From the NCBI RefSeq assembly GCF_009932725.1, contig NZ_BLJU01000011.1:93947-157946 (forward strand): a DNA stretch of 64,000 nt. Reading direction: 5' to 3'. The translations under genes were made by a program, and so were the position numbers. Of the stretch, positions 41,317 to 51,188 are shown piece by piece. The notes under the pieces are model-generated. The model was not told the origin of the DNA, did no database searches, and saw only the letters and a list, made by a program, of their open reading frames with translations. The stretch is from Pseudomonas yangonensis (GTDB lineage Bacteria; Pseudomonadota; Gammaproteobacteria; Pseudomonadales; Pseudomonadaceae). Numbering within the stretch: position 1 is the stretch's first letter; each line of letters starts with the position of its first letter.

Positions 41317-43404
41317 ATGCCGCCTATCGATCTCAATTCCGACACGATGTATCGCCTGCTGGTACAGAGCGTGGTGGATTACGCCATCTACCTGCTCAGC
41401 CCGGAGGGCGTGGTCACCAACTGGAATGCCGGCGCGCAACGTGCCAAGGGCTACCAGGCCTCGGAAATCGTCGGCCAGCATTTTTCGGTGTTCTACAGCG
41501 AGGAGGAGCGCAAGGCCGGTGTGCCGCAAAGGGGCCTGGAGCAGGCGCGCGAAACCGGTCGTTTCGAAGCCACCGGCTGGCGGCGACGCAAGGATGGCTC
41601 GTCATTCTGGGCGCATGTGATCATCGATGCGGTGCGCGACGAGGATGGCCGGTTGATCGGCTTCGCCAAGATCACCCGCGACATCACCGAACGCCGCCGC
41701 CACGAGCAGGAGTTGCTCAAGGCCAAGGAGCTGGCAGAAAGCTACAGCGAGGAAATGCGCAAGTTGTCGCGCTTCCTCGATTCGGTAATCGGCAATATCC
41801 CTGCCAGCCTGATCGTCCGCAATCTCCACAGCGGCGAGATCCTGCTGGCCAATCCGCAGGCTGAACGCCTGTTCGGCTGCGATGCTCAGACGATGATCGG
41901 CCAGCATCCTCGTGCCTGCCTGGCGCCGGACATAGCCCGTTATATCGATATGCAGACCGAGCAGGGCGCACGCAGCGACAGCGCCCAGCCGACCGAAGAG
42001 TGTCTGCAAACACCCTCAGGGGCACGTACGCTGCGTACCCGTGTGGTAGTCAGCGAGAGCGAAGCAGACCAGAGCGGCTATGTGCTGATGATCGCGGAAG
42101 ATGTTACCGACGAGCTGGCCGCGCATGCCCAGATCCACCACATGGCGCATCACGATGCGCTGACCGGGCTGGCCAACCGCACCCTGTTCGCCGAGCGCCT
42201 GCACGAGGCGCTAGCCGAAAGCAGCGTCGGGCGATCGCTGGTCGGCGTGCTGTGTCTGGACTTGGACAATTTCAAGAACATCAACGACGCCCTCGGCCAT
42301 GCCTTCGGCGATCGCCTGCTGCGTTCGCTGGCGGCGCGGCTCAAGGGCACCCTGCGCGATCAAGACACCCTGGCCCGGCTCGGCGGCGACGAATTTGCCG
42401 TGGTCCTGCGCCATCTGGAGCACGCCGAAGATGCCCATCGCACCGCCCAGCGCCTGATCGATGTGGTGGCGCCGGCCTTTCTCATCGACGATCACAGTTT
42501 CACCGTCGGCCTGAGCATCGGCGTAGCCATCGCGCCGCACGACCATGACAGCGCAGACCAGCTGCTGCGCTATGCCGACATGGCGCTGTATGAAGCCAAG
42601 CGCAACGGGCGCAATCGCTTCGAATACTTTCACCCGGAACTGGACGCCGCCGCACGGCGTCGGCGCACCATGGAAACGGACTTGCGCACGGCCCTGCACC
42701 TGGGTCAGCTGCAGCTGCATTATCAGCCGATCATCGACCAGCAGAGCGAACACATCTCCGGCTATGAGGCGCTGATGCGCTGGCACCATCCGCTCAACGG
42801 CCTGGTGATGCCCATGGACTTCATTCCACTGGCCGAGGAAACCGGGCTGATCAACGAGATAGGCGCACGCGCGCTCAACCTGGCCTGCCAGGAAGCGGCC
42901 AGCTGGGGCACCGAGCAGACGGTGGCAGTCAACCTGTCACCCGCGCAATTCAGAAACGCTGAGCTGGTGCACATCGTGGCACTGGCGCTGCAGGATTCCG
43001 GCCTGGCGCCGCAGCGCCTGGAACTGGAGATCACCGAGTCCGTGCTGCTCGACAACAGCGAAGGCAATATCGAAACGCTCAAGCGCCTCAAGGCCCTGGG
43101 GGTGACCATCGCACTGGACGACTTCGGCACCGGCTATTCGTCGCTGAGCTACCTGCGCTCGTTCGCCTTCGACCGCATCAAGATCGACAAATCGTTCATC
43201 AACGACATGGTCCACAGCCCCGAAGCGATGTCCATCGTGCGCGCCATCACCGGCATGAGCAGCAGCCTGCAGATCAAGACCACCGCCGAGGGCGTGGAAA
43301 CCGAAGAGCAGCTCGAGCAACTCAAGGCCCAGGGCTGCTCTCACTTCCAGGGTTTCCTGTTCGGCCATCCCGTGCCGGCGAGCGAGCGCAAGCAGGAGCC
43401 GTGA
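41317..43404 (+). CDS. PAS-PAS-GGDEF-EAL cyclic-di-GMP turnover protein
   Basis: 695 residues with no membrane span. PAS 1 (about 8-125) has VVTNWNAGAQRAKGYQASEIVG; PAS 2 is at about 150-265. The GGDEF motif is at 356-360 (LARLGGDEFAVVL) with an intact RDQD inhibitory site five residues before it. The EAL domain has EALMRW at 484-489, NLSPAQFRN, ELEITESVLL, DDFGTGYSS, KIDKSF, TAEGVET and FQGFLFGHP. Both activities are therefore possible. It is a separate gene, not part of the operon at 1-13 kb. It could be controlled by PAS-bound cofactor or redox state. Confidence 0.92.
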   Translation: MPPIDLNSDTMYRLLVQSVVDYAIYLLSPEGVVTNWNAGAQRAKGYQASEIVGQHFSVFYSEEERKAGVPQRGLEQARETGRFEATGWRRRKDGSSFWAHVIIDAVRDEDGRLIGFAKITRDITERRRHEQELLKAKELAESYSEEMRKLSRFLDSVIGNIPASLIVRNLHSGEILLANPQAERLFGCDAQTMIGQHPRACLAPDIARYIDMQTEQGARSDSAQPTEECLQTPSGARTLRTRVVVSESEADQSGYVLMIAEDVTDELAAHAQIHHMAHHDALTGLANRTLFAERLHEALAESSVGRSLVGVLCLDLDNFKNINDALGHAFGDRLLRSLAARLKGTLRDQDTLARLGGDEFAVVLRHLEHAEDAHRTAQRLIDVVAPAFLIDDHSFTVGLSIGVAIAPHDHDSADQLLRYADMALYEAKRNGRNRFEYFHPELDAAARRRRTMETDLRTALHLGQLQLHYQPIIDQQSEHISGYEALMRWHHPLNGLVMPMDFIPLAEETGLINEIGARALNLACQEAASWGTEQTVAVNLSPAQFRNAELVHIVALALQDSGLAPQRLELEITESVLLDNSEGNIETLKRLKALGVTIALDDFGTGYSSLSYLRSFAFDRIKIDKSFINDMVHSPEAMSIVRAITGMSSSLQIKTTAEGVETEEQLEQLKAQGCSHFQGFLFGHPVPASERKQEP

Positions 43405-43564
43405 CATTCGCGCAAACTCCAACGGAAGAACCGCGCCCGTAGCCGAGAAGCAACGTGCCAAGTTGCCGGGCTTCTCCACCAAGGCAATCCTCAGCCTGAC
43501 CTAGCCCACGAACCTGCGCATTTTCAGTCTCGCACGTGGATACCCTCCCGGCCTGCCAGACAAA

Positions 43565-43588
43565 CGCTATATACAAAATAATATAACG
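43565..43588 (+). promoter_or_regulatory. Candidate ModE box upstream of modA
   Basis: CGCTATATA (43565-43573) and ATATAACG (43581-43588) form an inverted repeat with one mismatch in eight. It resembles the ModE operator pattern of TATA-rich arms ending CG, and lies 68 bases before modA. No modE gene is in the window. Confidence 0.6.
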
Positions 43589-43638
43589 AGGTAGGATTGC
43601 CGCATTCAGCCTGCTGCCCGGGCCGAGTGCTCGCCTAA

Positions 43639-44410
<772 letters not shown>

Positions 44411-44412
<2 letters not shown>

Positions 44413-44433
44413 CCCGGATTGCATCCGGGCTAC
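44411..44433. repeat. Full REP-like palindrome overlapping the modA stop
   Basis: AGCCCGGATTGCATCCGGGC, flanked by T and T, starts inside the TAG stop of modA and fills half of the 45-base modA-modB gap. It is a near-perfect palindrome on its own. Confidence 0.85.
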
Positions 44434-44457
44434 ATTCGCCACTTCCGGAATCCCTGC

Positions 44458-45138
44458 ATGCCGCTGTCCAAGAACGACCTCGACGCCATTCTCCTGACCC
44501 TGGAGCTGGCCTCGCTGACCACCGTGCTGCTGCTGATCATTGGCACGCCCATCGCGCTGTGGCTGACCCGCACCGACTCCTGGCTCAAGCGCCCGGTCGG
44601 CGCCATCGTCGCATTGCCGCTGGTGCTGCCGCCGACGGTGATCGGCTTCTACCTGCTGGTGAGCATGGGCCCCAACGGTTTCTTCGGTCAGCTGACGCAG
44701 AGTCTCGGCCTTGGCACCTTCACCTTCAGCTTCACCGGCCTGGTGATCGGTTCGATCTTCTACTCCCTGCCCTTCGTCGTGCAGCCCTTGCAGAACGCCT
44801 TCGAGGCCATCGGCCGCGGCCCGCTTGAGGCCGCCGCGACCCTGCGCGCCAACCCTTGGGATACGTTCTTCAGCGTGGTGCTGCCGCTGGCCCGCCCGGG
44901 ATTCGTCACCGCCGCGATCCTGGCCTTCGCCCATACGGTCGGTGAGTTCGGCGTGGTGCTGATGATCGGCGGCAATATCCCCGGCAAGACCCAGGTGGTG
45001 TCGGTGCAGATCTACAACCACGTGGAGACCCTGAACTACGCCCAGGCGCACTGGCTGGCCGGCGGCATGGTGGCGTTCTCCTTCATCGTCCTGCTGGCGC
45101 TATACGGCGGCCGCAGCACCAGGGTGAGGGCGCTGTGA
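44458..45138 (+). CDS. modB: Molybdate ABC transporter permease ModB
   Basis: 226 residues, the usual ModB length. It has five to six membrane spans, and the permease loop is [20 protein letters not shown] followed by VLPLARPG. The ATG at 44458 ([20 protein letters not shown]) is preferred to an upstream in-frame start inside the REP element. It forms the molybdate channel with ModC. Its stop overlaps the modC start by one base. Confidence 0.94.
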   Translation: MPLSKNDLDAILLTLELASLTTVLLLIIGTPIALWLTRTDSWLKRPVGAIVALPLVLPPTVIGFYLLVSMGPNGFFGQLTQSLGLGTFTFSFTGLVIGSIFYSLPFVVQPLQNAFEAIGRGPLEAAATLRANPWDTFFSVVLPLARPGFVTAAILAFAHTVGEFGVVLMIGGNIPGKTQVVSVQIYNHVETLNYAQAHWLAGGMVAFSFIVLLALYGGRSTRVRAL

Positions 45139-46262
45139 TGTTCGGATTCGGCAAGGCCAAGGCGCCTGTCGTCAGTGACGACGGGCGTATCCGCGCACGC
45201 TTCGTGCTGCAGCGCGCCGAGTTTCGCCTGGATGTGAATCTCGACCTGCCGGCGCGGGGCGTCAGCGCCCTGTTCGGTCATTCCGGCTCGGGCAAGACCA
45301 GTTGCCTGCGCTGCTTCGCCGGGCTGGAGCGCCCGCAGCAGGGCTACCTGCAGGTGGCCGGCGAACTCTGGCAGGACAGCGGGCGCGGCTGCTTTCTGCC
45401 GGCGCACCAGCGCGCCATCGGCTACGTGTTCCAGGACGCCAACCTGTTCCCGCACCTGAGCGTGCGCGGCAATCTGCAGTACGGGCAGAAACGCATCCCG
45501 GACGCGCAGCGCAGGGTCGCGCTGGATCAGGCGCTGGAGTTGCTGGGCATCGGCCATCTGCTCGAGCGTATGCCGTCAGCGCTGTCCGGTGGCGAACGGC
45601 AGCGCGTCGGCATCGCCCGCGCCCTGGTGACCAGCCCGCGCCTGCTGCTGATGGACGAGCCGCTGGCCTCGCTGGATCTCAAGCGCAAGCAGGAAGTGCT
45701 GCCCTACCTGCAGCGCCTGCACGAGGAGCTGGACATTCCCGTGCTTTACGTCAGCCACGCCCCAGACGAAGTGGCGCGCCTGGCCGATCACCTGGTGCTG
45801 CTCGACGACGGCCAGGTGCGCGCCAGCGGCCCGCTCAAGGAAACCCTGCTGCGCGCCGACCTGCCCTTCGCCAGCGATGAGGATGCCGAGGCGGTGATCG
45901 ACGGCGAGGTCTGCGGCCATGCTGCCGCCTATGACCTGCTGGAACTTCGACTGCCCGGCAGCGAGGCGCGCCTGCGCCTGCCTCACGCGGTATTGCCCAA
46001 CGGCCATCCGGTGCGGGTGAAGATCAAGGCACGCGACGTCAGCCTCAGCCTGCAACGCGCCGAGGGCAGCAGCCTGCTCAACCTGCTGCCGGCGACGGTG
46101 GAAAGCTGGCAGGCGCTCGATGCGCAGATGCTGCTGACCTTGCGCCTGGGCGAGCAACGCCTGCTGGCGCGGATCACCCGCTATTCCTTCGATCAGCTGG
46201 ACATTCATGCCGGCCAGGCGCTGTGGGCGCAGATCAAGTCGGTGTCGCTGCTGGCGCCTTAG
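45138..46262 (+). CDS. modC: Molybdate ABC transporter ATPase ModC
   Basis: 374 residues. The ABC domain has Walker [11 protein letters not shown] loop [10 protein letters not shown], signature [15 protein letters not shown], Walker [13 protein letters not shown] and H-loop [12 protein letters not shown]-terminal TOBE regulatory domain (about 300-370) ends with [10 protein letters not shown] and [16 protein letters not shown] segments. It powers molybdate import. The ATG at 45138 overlaps the modB stop; a GTG one codon earlier is also possible. Confidence 0.94.
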   Translation: MFGFGKAKAPVVSDDGRIRARFVLQRAEFRLDVNLDLPARGVSALFGHSGSGKTSCLRCFAGLERPQQGYLQVAGELWQDSGRGCFLPAHQRAIGYVFQDANLFPHLSVRGNLQYGQKRIPDAQRRVALDQALELLGIGHLLERMPSALSGGERQRVGIARALVTSPRLLLMDEPLASLDLKRKQEVLPYLQRLHEELDIPVLYVSHAPDEVARLADHLVLLDDGQVRASGPLKETLLRADLPFASDEDAEAVIDGEVCGHAAAYDLLELRLPGSEARLRLPHAVLPNGHPVRVKIKARDVSLSLQRAEGSSLLNLLPATVESWQALDAQMLLTLRLGEQRLLARITRYSFDQLDIHAGQALWAQIKSVSLLAP

Positions 46263-46318
46263 GGTGCGCCGAGTACACGCAGATGCCGCAGGTTCGTAGC
46301 GGATGCAATCCGGGGCGA

Positions 46319-47143
46319 TTACACGCTCCCAGGCAACTCCAGATGCTCCGGTCCGATTTCGCCGTTGCCGGCCAATAGCAGGCCGAAGTGGATGACGTTC
46401 TCCAGCTCGCGTGTATTGCCCGGCCAGCGGTGCGACTCCAGCACGGCCTGCGCCGCCGGGCTGATCGGCGGGATGGCCAGGCCCAGGCGCGAGGCGTGGA
46501 TGCCGAGGAAGTACTCAGCCAGCGGCAGGATGTCGCCGACCCGCTGGCGCAGCGCCGGGAACAGCAGCTGACCGTCGCACAGGTAGGCGTACAGGCGCTC
46601 ATCAAAGGTGCCGGCGGCCACCGCGCGGGCCAGATCGATGCTGCTCGCCGCCACCAGGCGCACATCCACCGGCAGGGCCTGGCTGGCGCCGACGCGATAC
46701 ACCTCGCGGGTTTCCAGCGCGGCCAGCAGCTTGCTCTGCAACGGGCGCGAAAGATCGGCGATTTCGTCCAGGTACAGCGTGCCGCCATTGGCCGAACCGA
46801 ACCAGCCGGCGCGGCTGCTGGCGGCCCCGACATGGGCGCCGCCGACATGGCCGAACAGCTCGGCCTCGCCCCATTGCGGGCTGATCGCCGCGCAGCTCAG
46901 TGCGACGAACAGGCCGCCGCGCTCGCTCTGCCGGTGGATGTAGCGCGCCAGCAACTCCTTGCCGGTGCCGGTCTCGCCAAGGATCAGCAGCGGCTGACCA
47001 TTGCCCGCCAGCGCCTCGGCGCGTTCGCGCAACTGACGTGAACGCGGGTCGACGAACACCAGCGCCTTGGCCCGAATGCTCAGCGGGCTCTTGTCCGAAT
47101 CGGCGAAGGTCAGCGGCGCCGGGAAGTCGGGTGCAAAGCTCAT
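46319..47143 (-). CDS. Degenerate sigma-54-activator-type AAA+ protein without DNA-binding domain
   Basis: 274 residues, almost only an AAA+ domain of the bacterial enhancer-binding type. Intact parts are Walker A GETGTGKE (56-63), Walker B GGTLYLDEIAD (120-130) and sensor II WPGNTRELENV (240-250). Altered parts are: GAFTGA is GAHVGA (102-107); the two arginine-finger positions in the usual FRxDLYYRL are Asp and Tyr (FDERLYAYL, 180-188); and the switch Asn of LNCAA is Ser (83). The protein stops at PEHLELPGSV, just where a Fis-type helix-turn-helix would begin, and has no N-terminal sensor. It lies downstream of the RBBP9-like hydrolase, with 113 bases between. ATP binding is likely; classical sigma-54 activation is doubtful. 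Confidence 0.85.
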   Translation of the reverse strand: MSFAPDFPAPLTFADSDKSPLSIRAKALVFVDPRSRQLRERAEALAGNGQPLLILGETGTGKELLARYIHRQSERGGLFVALSCAAISPQWGEAELFGHVGGAHVGAASSRAGWFGSANGGTLYLDEIADLSRPLQSKLLAALETREVYRVGASQALPVDVRLVAASSIDLARAVAAGTFDERLYAYLCDGQLLFPALRQRVGDILPLAEYFLGIHASRLGLAIPPISPAAQAVLESHRWPGNTRELENVIHFGLLLAGNGEIGPEHLELPGSV

Positions 47144-47256
47144 GACGTGCAGCTCCAAGGCCGCGCCTCGGTAGACGCAGCCCGTAGTCGAGTAAAAAAG
47201 AGCGGGCGGCTGCCTGGCCCGTTCCCGCTCCGAAAAAGTTCGCCCCGAGGGGACGC

Positions 47257-47838
47257 TCAGGCGCGCAGGCGCGTCTGCTGTTCAATGCGACTCTGCAGGC
47301 GATACAGATAGCCGAAGCCCTGCTCCCAATGGTGGTGCCCGGACTTCACGTTGATATGCCCGACCCCGCTCAGAATCGCCGCCTCGCTACCCCAGGCACG
47401 CGCCAGCTCCAGGGCACGCAGGGCGCTGGCCGCCGCATCGTTGTCGGAGCCCACCAGCAGGCTGGGAAAGGGCAGCAGATCGCGCGGCATCGGTGCGAAA
47501 TTCTGCAGTGGTGCGGGGCAGCCCGGGCGCTCGACATCGGCCGGCGCCACCAGCAGGGCGCCGCGTACGCGACGCAGCAGATCGATCGGTGCCTGCGCCG
47601 CCCAGTGGGCGACGGTGACGCAGCCCAGGCTATGGGCGATCAGGATGGCAGGGCGCGGGTCGGCGGCCACGGCGCGGTTCAGTTCGCTCACCCAGTCGGC
47701 GCGCCCTGGATGGAGCCAGTCGGCCTGCTCCACGCGCGAGCTGTTCGGCAGGCTGCGCTGCCAGTGGCTCTGCCAGTGTTCCTCGGGCGAGCCCTGCCAG
47801 CCCGGCAGGATCAGATAACGGATTGCTTCGCTGCCCAT
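47257..47838 (-). CDS. RBBP9/YdeN-family alpha/beta hydrolase
   Basis: 193 residues. The nucleophile elbow is IAHSLGCVTVAHW, the acid lies in LLVGSDNDA and the histidine in GVGHINVKSGHHHWEQG, the triad pattern of the RBBP9/YdeN serine hydrolase group. The N-terminus LILPGWQGSPEEHWQSHW is characteristic. Substrate unknown. It heads a minus-strand pair with the AAA+ protein, divergent from oscA, and its promoter carries the 13-mer shared with lsfA. This suggests expression during sulfur limitation. Confidence 0.88.
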   Translation of the reverse strand: MGSEAIRYLILPGWQGSPEEHWQSHWQRSLPNSSRVEQADWLHPGRADWVSELNRAVAADPRPAILIAHSLGCVTVAHWAAQAPIDLLRRVRGALLVAPADVERPGCPAPLQNFAPMPRDLLPFPSLLVGSDNDAAASALRALELARAWGSEAAILSGVGHINVKSGHHHWEQGFGYLYRLQSRIEQQTRLRA

Positions 47839-47890
47839 GACGGCGCCTCCTTGAATCGAATGGCGTCAGTCTAAGCAGCTCAAATCAAAT

Positions 47891-47921
47891 ACAAAAAGAA
47901 TAAGAATTTCTTTGCTTATTC
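47891..47921 (-). promoter_or_regulatory. AT-rich inverted repeat upstream of the hydrolase gene
   Basis: GAATAAG (47898-47904) and CTTATTC (47915-47921) form a perfect inverted repeat with a 10-base spacer. The overlapping 13-mer ACAAAAAGAATAA (47891-47903) is identical to one upstream of lsfA and stands at nearly the same distance from the start codon (52 versus 58 bases). Candidate site for CysB or a related regulator (inference). Confidence 0.6.
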
Positions 47922-47971
47922 CATTAGATCATCCATGCCACGCAGTATTTATATTTCCAAAAGGCATATAA

Positions 47972-48000
47972 ATGTTCTTAAACAATATTTTTAAGAATAT
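47972..48000 (+). promoter_or_regulatory. AT-rich palindrome upstream of oscA
   Basis: ATGTTCTTAAA (47972-47982) and TTTAAGAATAT (47990-48000) pair with one mismatch across an 8-mer perfect core (TTCTTAAA/TTTAAGAA). The centre is 97 bases before oscA. It is distinct from, and 50 bases away from, the repeat serving the divergent hydrolase gene. Confidence 0.6.
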
Positions 48001-48082
48001 TTCGGTCTCTCTACTATCCGCTCCACGCCAGCGTCGGCACTCGTTACGCCGCCGTGGCGACCTGTTCATAAGGAGCCTGGAA

Positions 48083-48262
48083 ATGACCGCGACGCTGAGA
48101 AACCTCGAAGGCCAGGATGAAGCCAGCATCCTGCACGAGATCCAGACCGCCCTGCATGGCCTGAAATTCGGCTCGGTGGAGATCACCGTACACAACGGCC
48201 AGGTGGTGCAGATCGAGCGCAAGGAAAAGATCCGCCTGCAACAACCGAACACCAAGAACTAA
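48083..48262 (+). CDS. oscA: OscA, small DUF2292 protein for organosulfur use
   Basis: 59 residues: [20 protein letters not shown], then [20 protein letters not shown] and a basic tail. It is a DUF2292/YezD-like protein. In pseudomonads the oscA gene sits directly upstream of sbp, as here, and is reported to be needed for organosulfur use and to influence chromate tolerance. The start at 48083 has an AAGGAG site; the frame is open further upstream, but only through AT-rich promoter DNA. Biochemical role unknown. Confidence 0.9.
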   Translation: MTATLRNLEGQDEASILHEIQTALHGLKFGSVEITVHNGQVVQIERKEKIRLQQPNTKN

Positions 48263-48350
48263 CCATGCTGCAGCCCGACTGGACCACCAGAGGGCCACAA
48301 CCCCAACGCCTCCGCCAACACAAGAACCTATCCAGTCCAGGAGCTGCACC

Positions 48351-49352
48351 ATGTCCATTCGCCGTTTCGCTCTGGCCGCGCTGGCCAGCACCCTGATCGC
48401 CGGCCCGGCCATCGCCCAGCCGCTGCTCAACGTGTCCTACGACCCGACCCGCGAGCTGTACGCCGAGTACAACGCCGCCTTCAACAAATTCTGGCAAGCG
48501 CAAGGCAACCCGGCCGTCGCCATCCAGCAGTCCCATGGTGGCTCGGGCAAGCAGGCCCGCGCAGTGATCGATGGCCTGCGCGCCGACGTGGTGACTCTGG
48601 CACTGTCCGGCGACATCGACGCGCTGAACCTCAACCAGCAATTGATCGACCCGAACTGGCAGGCACGCCTGCCGGACAACAGCACGCCCTACACCTCGAC
48701 CATCGTGTTCCTGGTACGCAAGGGCAACCCGAAAGGCATCAAGGACTGGGATGACCTGGTCAAAGACGGCGTGGAGGTCATCACCCCGAACCCGAAAACC
48801 TCCGGCGGCGCACGCTGGAACTTCCTCGCCGCCTGGGCCTACGCCCGCGAGAAGTTCGGCAGCGAAGACAAAGCCCTGGAGTTCGTCACCGAGCTGTACC
48901 GCCACGCCCCGGTGCTGGATACCGGCGCCCGTGGCGCGACCATCAGCTTCGTCCAGCGTGGCCTGGGTGACGTGTTGCTGGCCTGGGAAAACGAAGCCTA
49001 TCTGTCGCTGGCCGAAGAAGGCGGCGACCAGCTGGAGATCGTCACCCCGTCGCTGTCGATCCTTGCCGAGCCGCCGGTAGCGGTGGTCGACGCCAACGTC
49101 GAGCGCAAGGGCACCCGAGCCCTGGCCGAGGCTTACCTGAAACATCTGTACAGCGAAGAAGGCCAGCGCATCGCCGCGAAGAACTTCTATCGCCCACGCA
49201 ACGAAAAGGTCGCAGCCGAGTTCAAGGACCAGTTCCAGGACCTCAAGCTGGTGACCATCGACAAGGACTTCGGCGGCTGGAAACAGGCCCAGCCCAAGTA
49301 CTTCGACGACGGCGGCGTGTTCGACCAGATCTTCAGCAAGATCAACCAGTAG
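48351..49352 (+). CDS. sbp: Periplasmic sulfate-binding protein Sbp (second copy)
   Basis: 333 residues with a signal peptide (about 1-22, ending IAQP). The Sbp signature is [20 protein letters not shown], then [29 protein letters not shown] and [14 protein letters not shown]. It delivers sulfate to the CysTWA complex encoded downstream. It lies 88 bases after oscA. It is followed by a gap with a perfect 11-bp hairpin before cysT. Confidence 0.95.
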   Translation: MSIRRFALAALASTLIAGPAIAQPLLNVSYDPTRELYAEYNAAFNKFWQAQGNPAVAIQQSHGGSGKQARAVIDGLRADVVTLALSGDIDALNLNQQLIDPNWQARLPDNSTPYTSTIVFLVRKGNPKGIKDWDDLVKDGVEVITPNPKTSGGARWNFLAAWAYAREKFGSEDKALEFVTELYRHAPVLDTGARGATISFVQRGLGDVLLAWENEAYLSLAEEGGDQLEIVTPSLSILAEPPVAVVDANVERKGTRALAEAYLKHLYSEEGQRIAAKNFYRPRNEKVAAEFKDQFQDLKLVTIDKDFGGWKQAQPKYFDDGGVFDQIFSKINQ

Positions 49353-49393
49353 CAGCGGAATTCATTCGCGATTGCCTCGCGAGATTCGCCACT

Positions 49394-49420
49394 GGAGCCG
49401 CGCCTGCTGGGCGCGGCTCC
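49394..49420. other. Perfect 11-bp stem-loop in the second sbp-cysT gap
   Basis: GGAGCCGCGCC (49394-49404) and GGCGCGGCTCC (49410-49420) with a 5-base loop, 32 bases before cysT. There is no T run. Its position and form match the stem-loop between sbp and cysT in the first sulfate operon (14820-14844), though the sequences are unrelated. Confidence 0.75.
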
Positions 49421-49451
49421 CGATCGCTGTCTTTGGGTAAAAGGACACTCC

Positions 49452-50264
49452 ATGTCTCGTCGCATTTCCCCGGTCATACCCGGCTTCGGGCTGACCCTGG
49501 GCTACACCATCACCTACCTGGCGTTGATCGTGCTGATTCCGCTGGGGGCGATGTTCCTCTTCTCGCTGCAACTGACCGGCGAACAGTGGTGGGCATTGCT
49601 GAACAACCGCCAGCTGCAGTTCTCGCTGAAACTCTCGTTCGGCACCGCACTGGCCGCCGCCCTGCTCAATGGCATTCTCGGCACCATCATCGCCTGGGTG
49701 CTGGTGCGCTACACCTTCCCCGGCCGACGCATCATCGACGCCATGGTCGACATGCCGTTCGCCCTGCCCACGGCCGTGGCCGGCATCGCCCTGACCGCGC
49801 TGTATGCGCCAACCGGCCTGATCGGCTCGCTGTTCCCCTTCAAGATCGCCTACACCCCGCTGGGCATCACCCTGGCGCTGGTGTTCGTCACCCTGCCGTT
49901 CGTGGTGCGCACGTTGCAGCCGGTACTGGCCGACATTCCCAGGGAAGTCGAGGAGGCGGCAGTCTGCCTGGGCGCCAAGCCGCTGCAGGTGTTCCGCCAC
50001 ATCTTGCTGCCGAGCCTGCTGCCCGCCTGGCTGACCGGCTTCGCGCTGGCCTTCGCCCGCGGCGTCGGCGAGTACGGCTCGGTGGTGTTCATCGCCGGCA
50101 ACATCCCGCTGAAGACCGAGATCCTGCCGCTGCTGATCGTGTCCAAACTCGACCAGTACGACTATCCGGGCGCCACCGCCATCGGCGTGATCATGCTGGT
50201 GGTGTCGTTCCTCCTGCTGCTGCTGATCAACATCCTGCAGCGCCGCATCCAGCCGCAACTCTGA
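49452..50264 (+). CDS. cysT: Sulfate ABC transporter permease CysT (second copy)
   Basis: 270 residues with six membrane spans. It opens [20 protein letters not shown], close to the Pseudomonas CysT of the main sulfate operon. The permease loop is [20 protein letters not shown]. An AAAAGGA ribosome site precedes the ATG. It is 10 bases before cysW. With CysW and CysA it completes a full sulfate importer. Confidence 0.95.
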   Translation: MSRRISPVIPGFGLTLGYTITYLALIVLIPLGAMFLFSLQLTGEQWWALLNNRQLQFSLKLSFGTALAAALLNGILGTIIAWVLVRYTFPGRRIIDAMVDMPFALPTAVAGIALTALYAPTGLIGSLFPFKIAYTPLGITLALVFVTLPFVVRTLQPVLADIPREVEEAAVCLGAKPLQVFRHILLPSLLPAWLTGFALAFARGVGEYGSVVFIAGNIPLKTEILPLLIVSKLDQYDYPGATAIGVIMLVVSFLLLLLINILQRRIQPQL

Positions 50265-50274
50265 GGAGCCCGTC

Positions 50275-51141
50275 ATGAGCCTTGCAACCCTTGGCCAGAG
50301 CGCGGCTGCGCGCCCGGCCAGCCGCTCCGTCGGCGCCATCGTCCTGATCGTCATCGCCTGGGCGGTGTTCGCCGCGATTCTCGTATTGCCGCTGTACATG
50401 GTGGTGACCCAGGGCCTGAGCCGCGGCCTGGAATTCTTCTGGGAGGCGATCAGCGAGCCGGACGCCATCTCGGCGCTGAAACTCACCCTGCTGGCGACCG
50501 CCATCTCGGTACCGCTGAACCTGGTGTTCGGCCTCGCCGCGGCCTGGGCGGTGACCAAGTTCGAGTTCCGCGGCAAGAGCATCCTGATCACCCTGATCGA
50601 CATGCCCTTCTCGGTATCGCCCGTGGTCGCCGGCCTGATCTACGTGCTGCTGTTCGGCTCGCAGAGCGTGCTCGCACCGTATCTCGACTCGCACGACCTG
50701 CAGATCGTCTACGCCGTGCCCGGCATCGTCCTGGCCACCATCTTCGTCACCTTCCCCTTCGTCGCCCGTGAGCTGATCCCGCTGATGGAGGAACAGGGCA
50801 CCACCGAGGAAGAGGCCGCACGCCTGCTCGGTGCCAACGGCTGGCAGATGTTCTGGCATGTCACGCTGCCTAACGTAAAATGGGCGCTGATCTACGGCGT
50901 GGTGCTGTGCACCGCCCGTGCGATGGGCGAATTCGGCGCAGTTTCGGTGGTTTCCGGACATATCCGCGGTTACACCAACACCCTGCCGCTGCATATCGAG
51001 ATTCTCTACAACGAGTACAACATCGTCGCGGCCTTCAGCGTGGCGATCCTGCTGCTCGTCATGGCCCTGGTGGTGCTGCTGCTTCGCCAATGGAGCGAAG
51101 CGCGCCTGACCCGCCAGTTGCAAGCCAACCGAGAAGACTGA
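50275..51141 (+). CDS. cysW: Sulfate ABC transporter permease CysW (second copy)
   Basis: 288 residues, six membrane spans. The loop [20 protein letters not shown] precedes VTLPNVKW, typical of CysW, and [20 protein letters not shown] lies near the end. A GAGGAGCCCGTC site precedes the ATG. It pairs with CysT 10 bases upstream and is followed 47 bases later by cysA. Confidence 0.95.
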   Translation: MSLATLGQSAAARPASRSVGAIVLIVIAWAVFAAILVLPLYMVVTQGLSRGLEFFWEAISEPDAISALKLTLLATAISVPLNLVFGLAAAWAVTKFEFRGKSILITLIDMPFSVSPVVAGLIYVLLFGSQSVLAPYLDSHDLQIVYAVPGIVLATIFVTFPFVARELIPLMEEQGTTEEEAARLLGANGWQMFWHVTLPNVKWALIYGVVLCTARAMGEFGAVSVVSGHIRGYTNTLPLHIEILYNEYNIVAAFSVAILLLVMALVVLLLRQWSEARLTRQLQANRED

Positions 51142-51188
51142 CCGCCGTAGCGCCGCCAGCAGGCGGCCCGGCCCACGGAGCATTAGCC

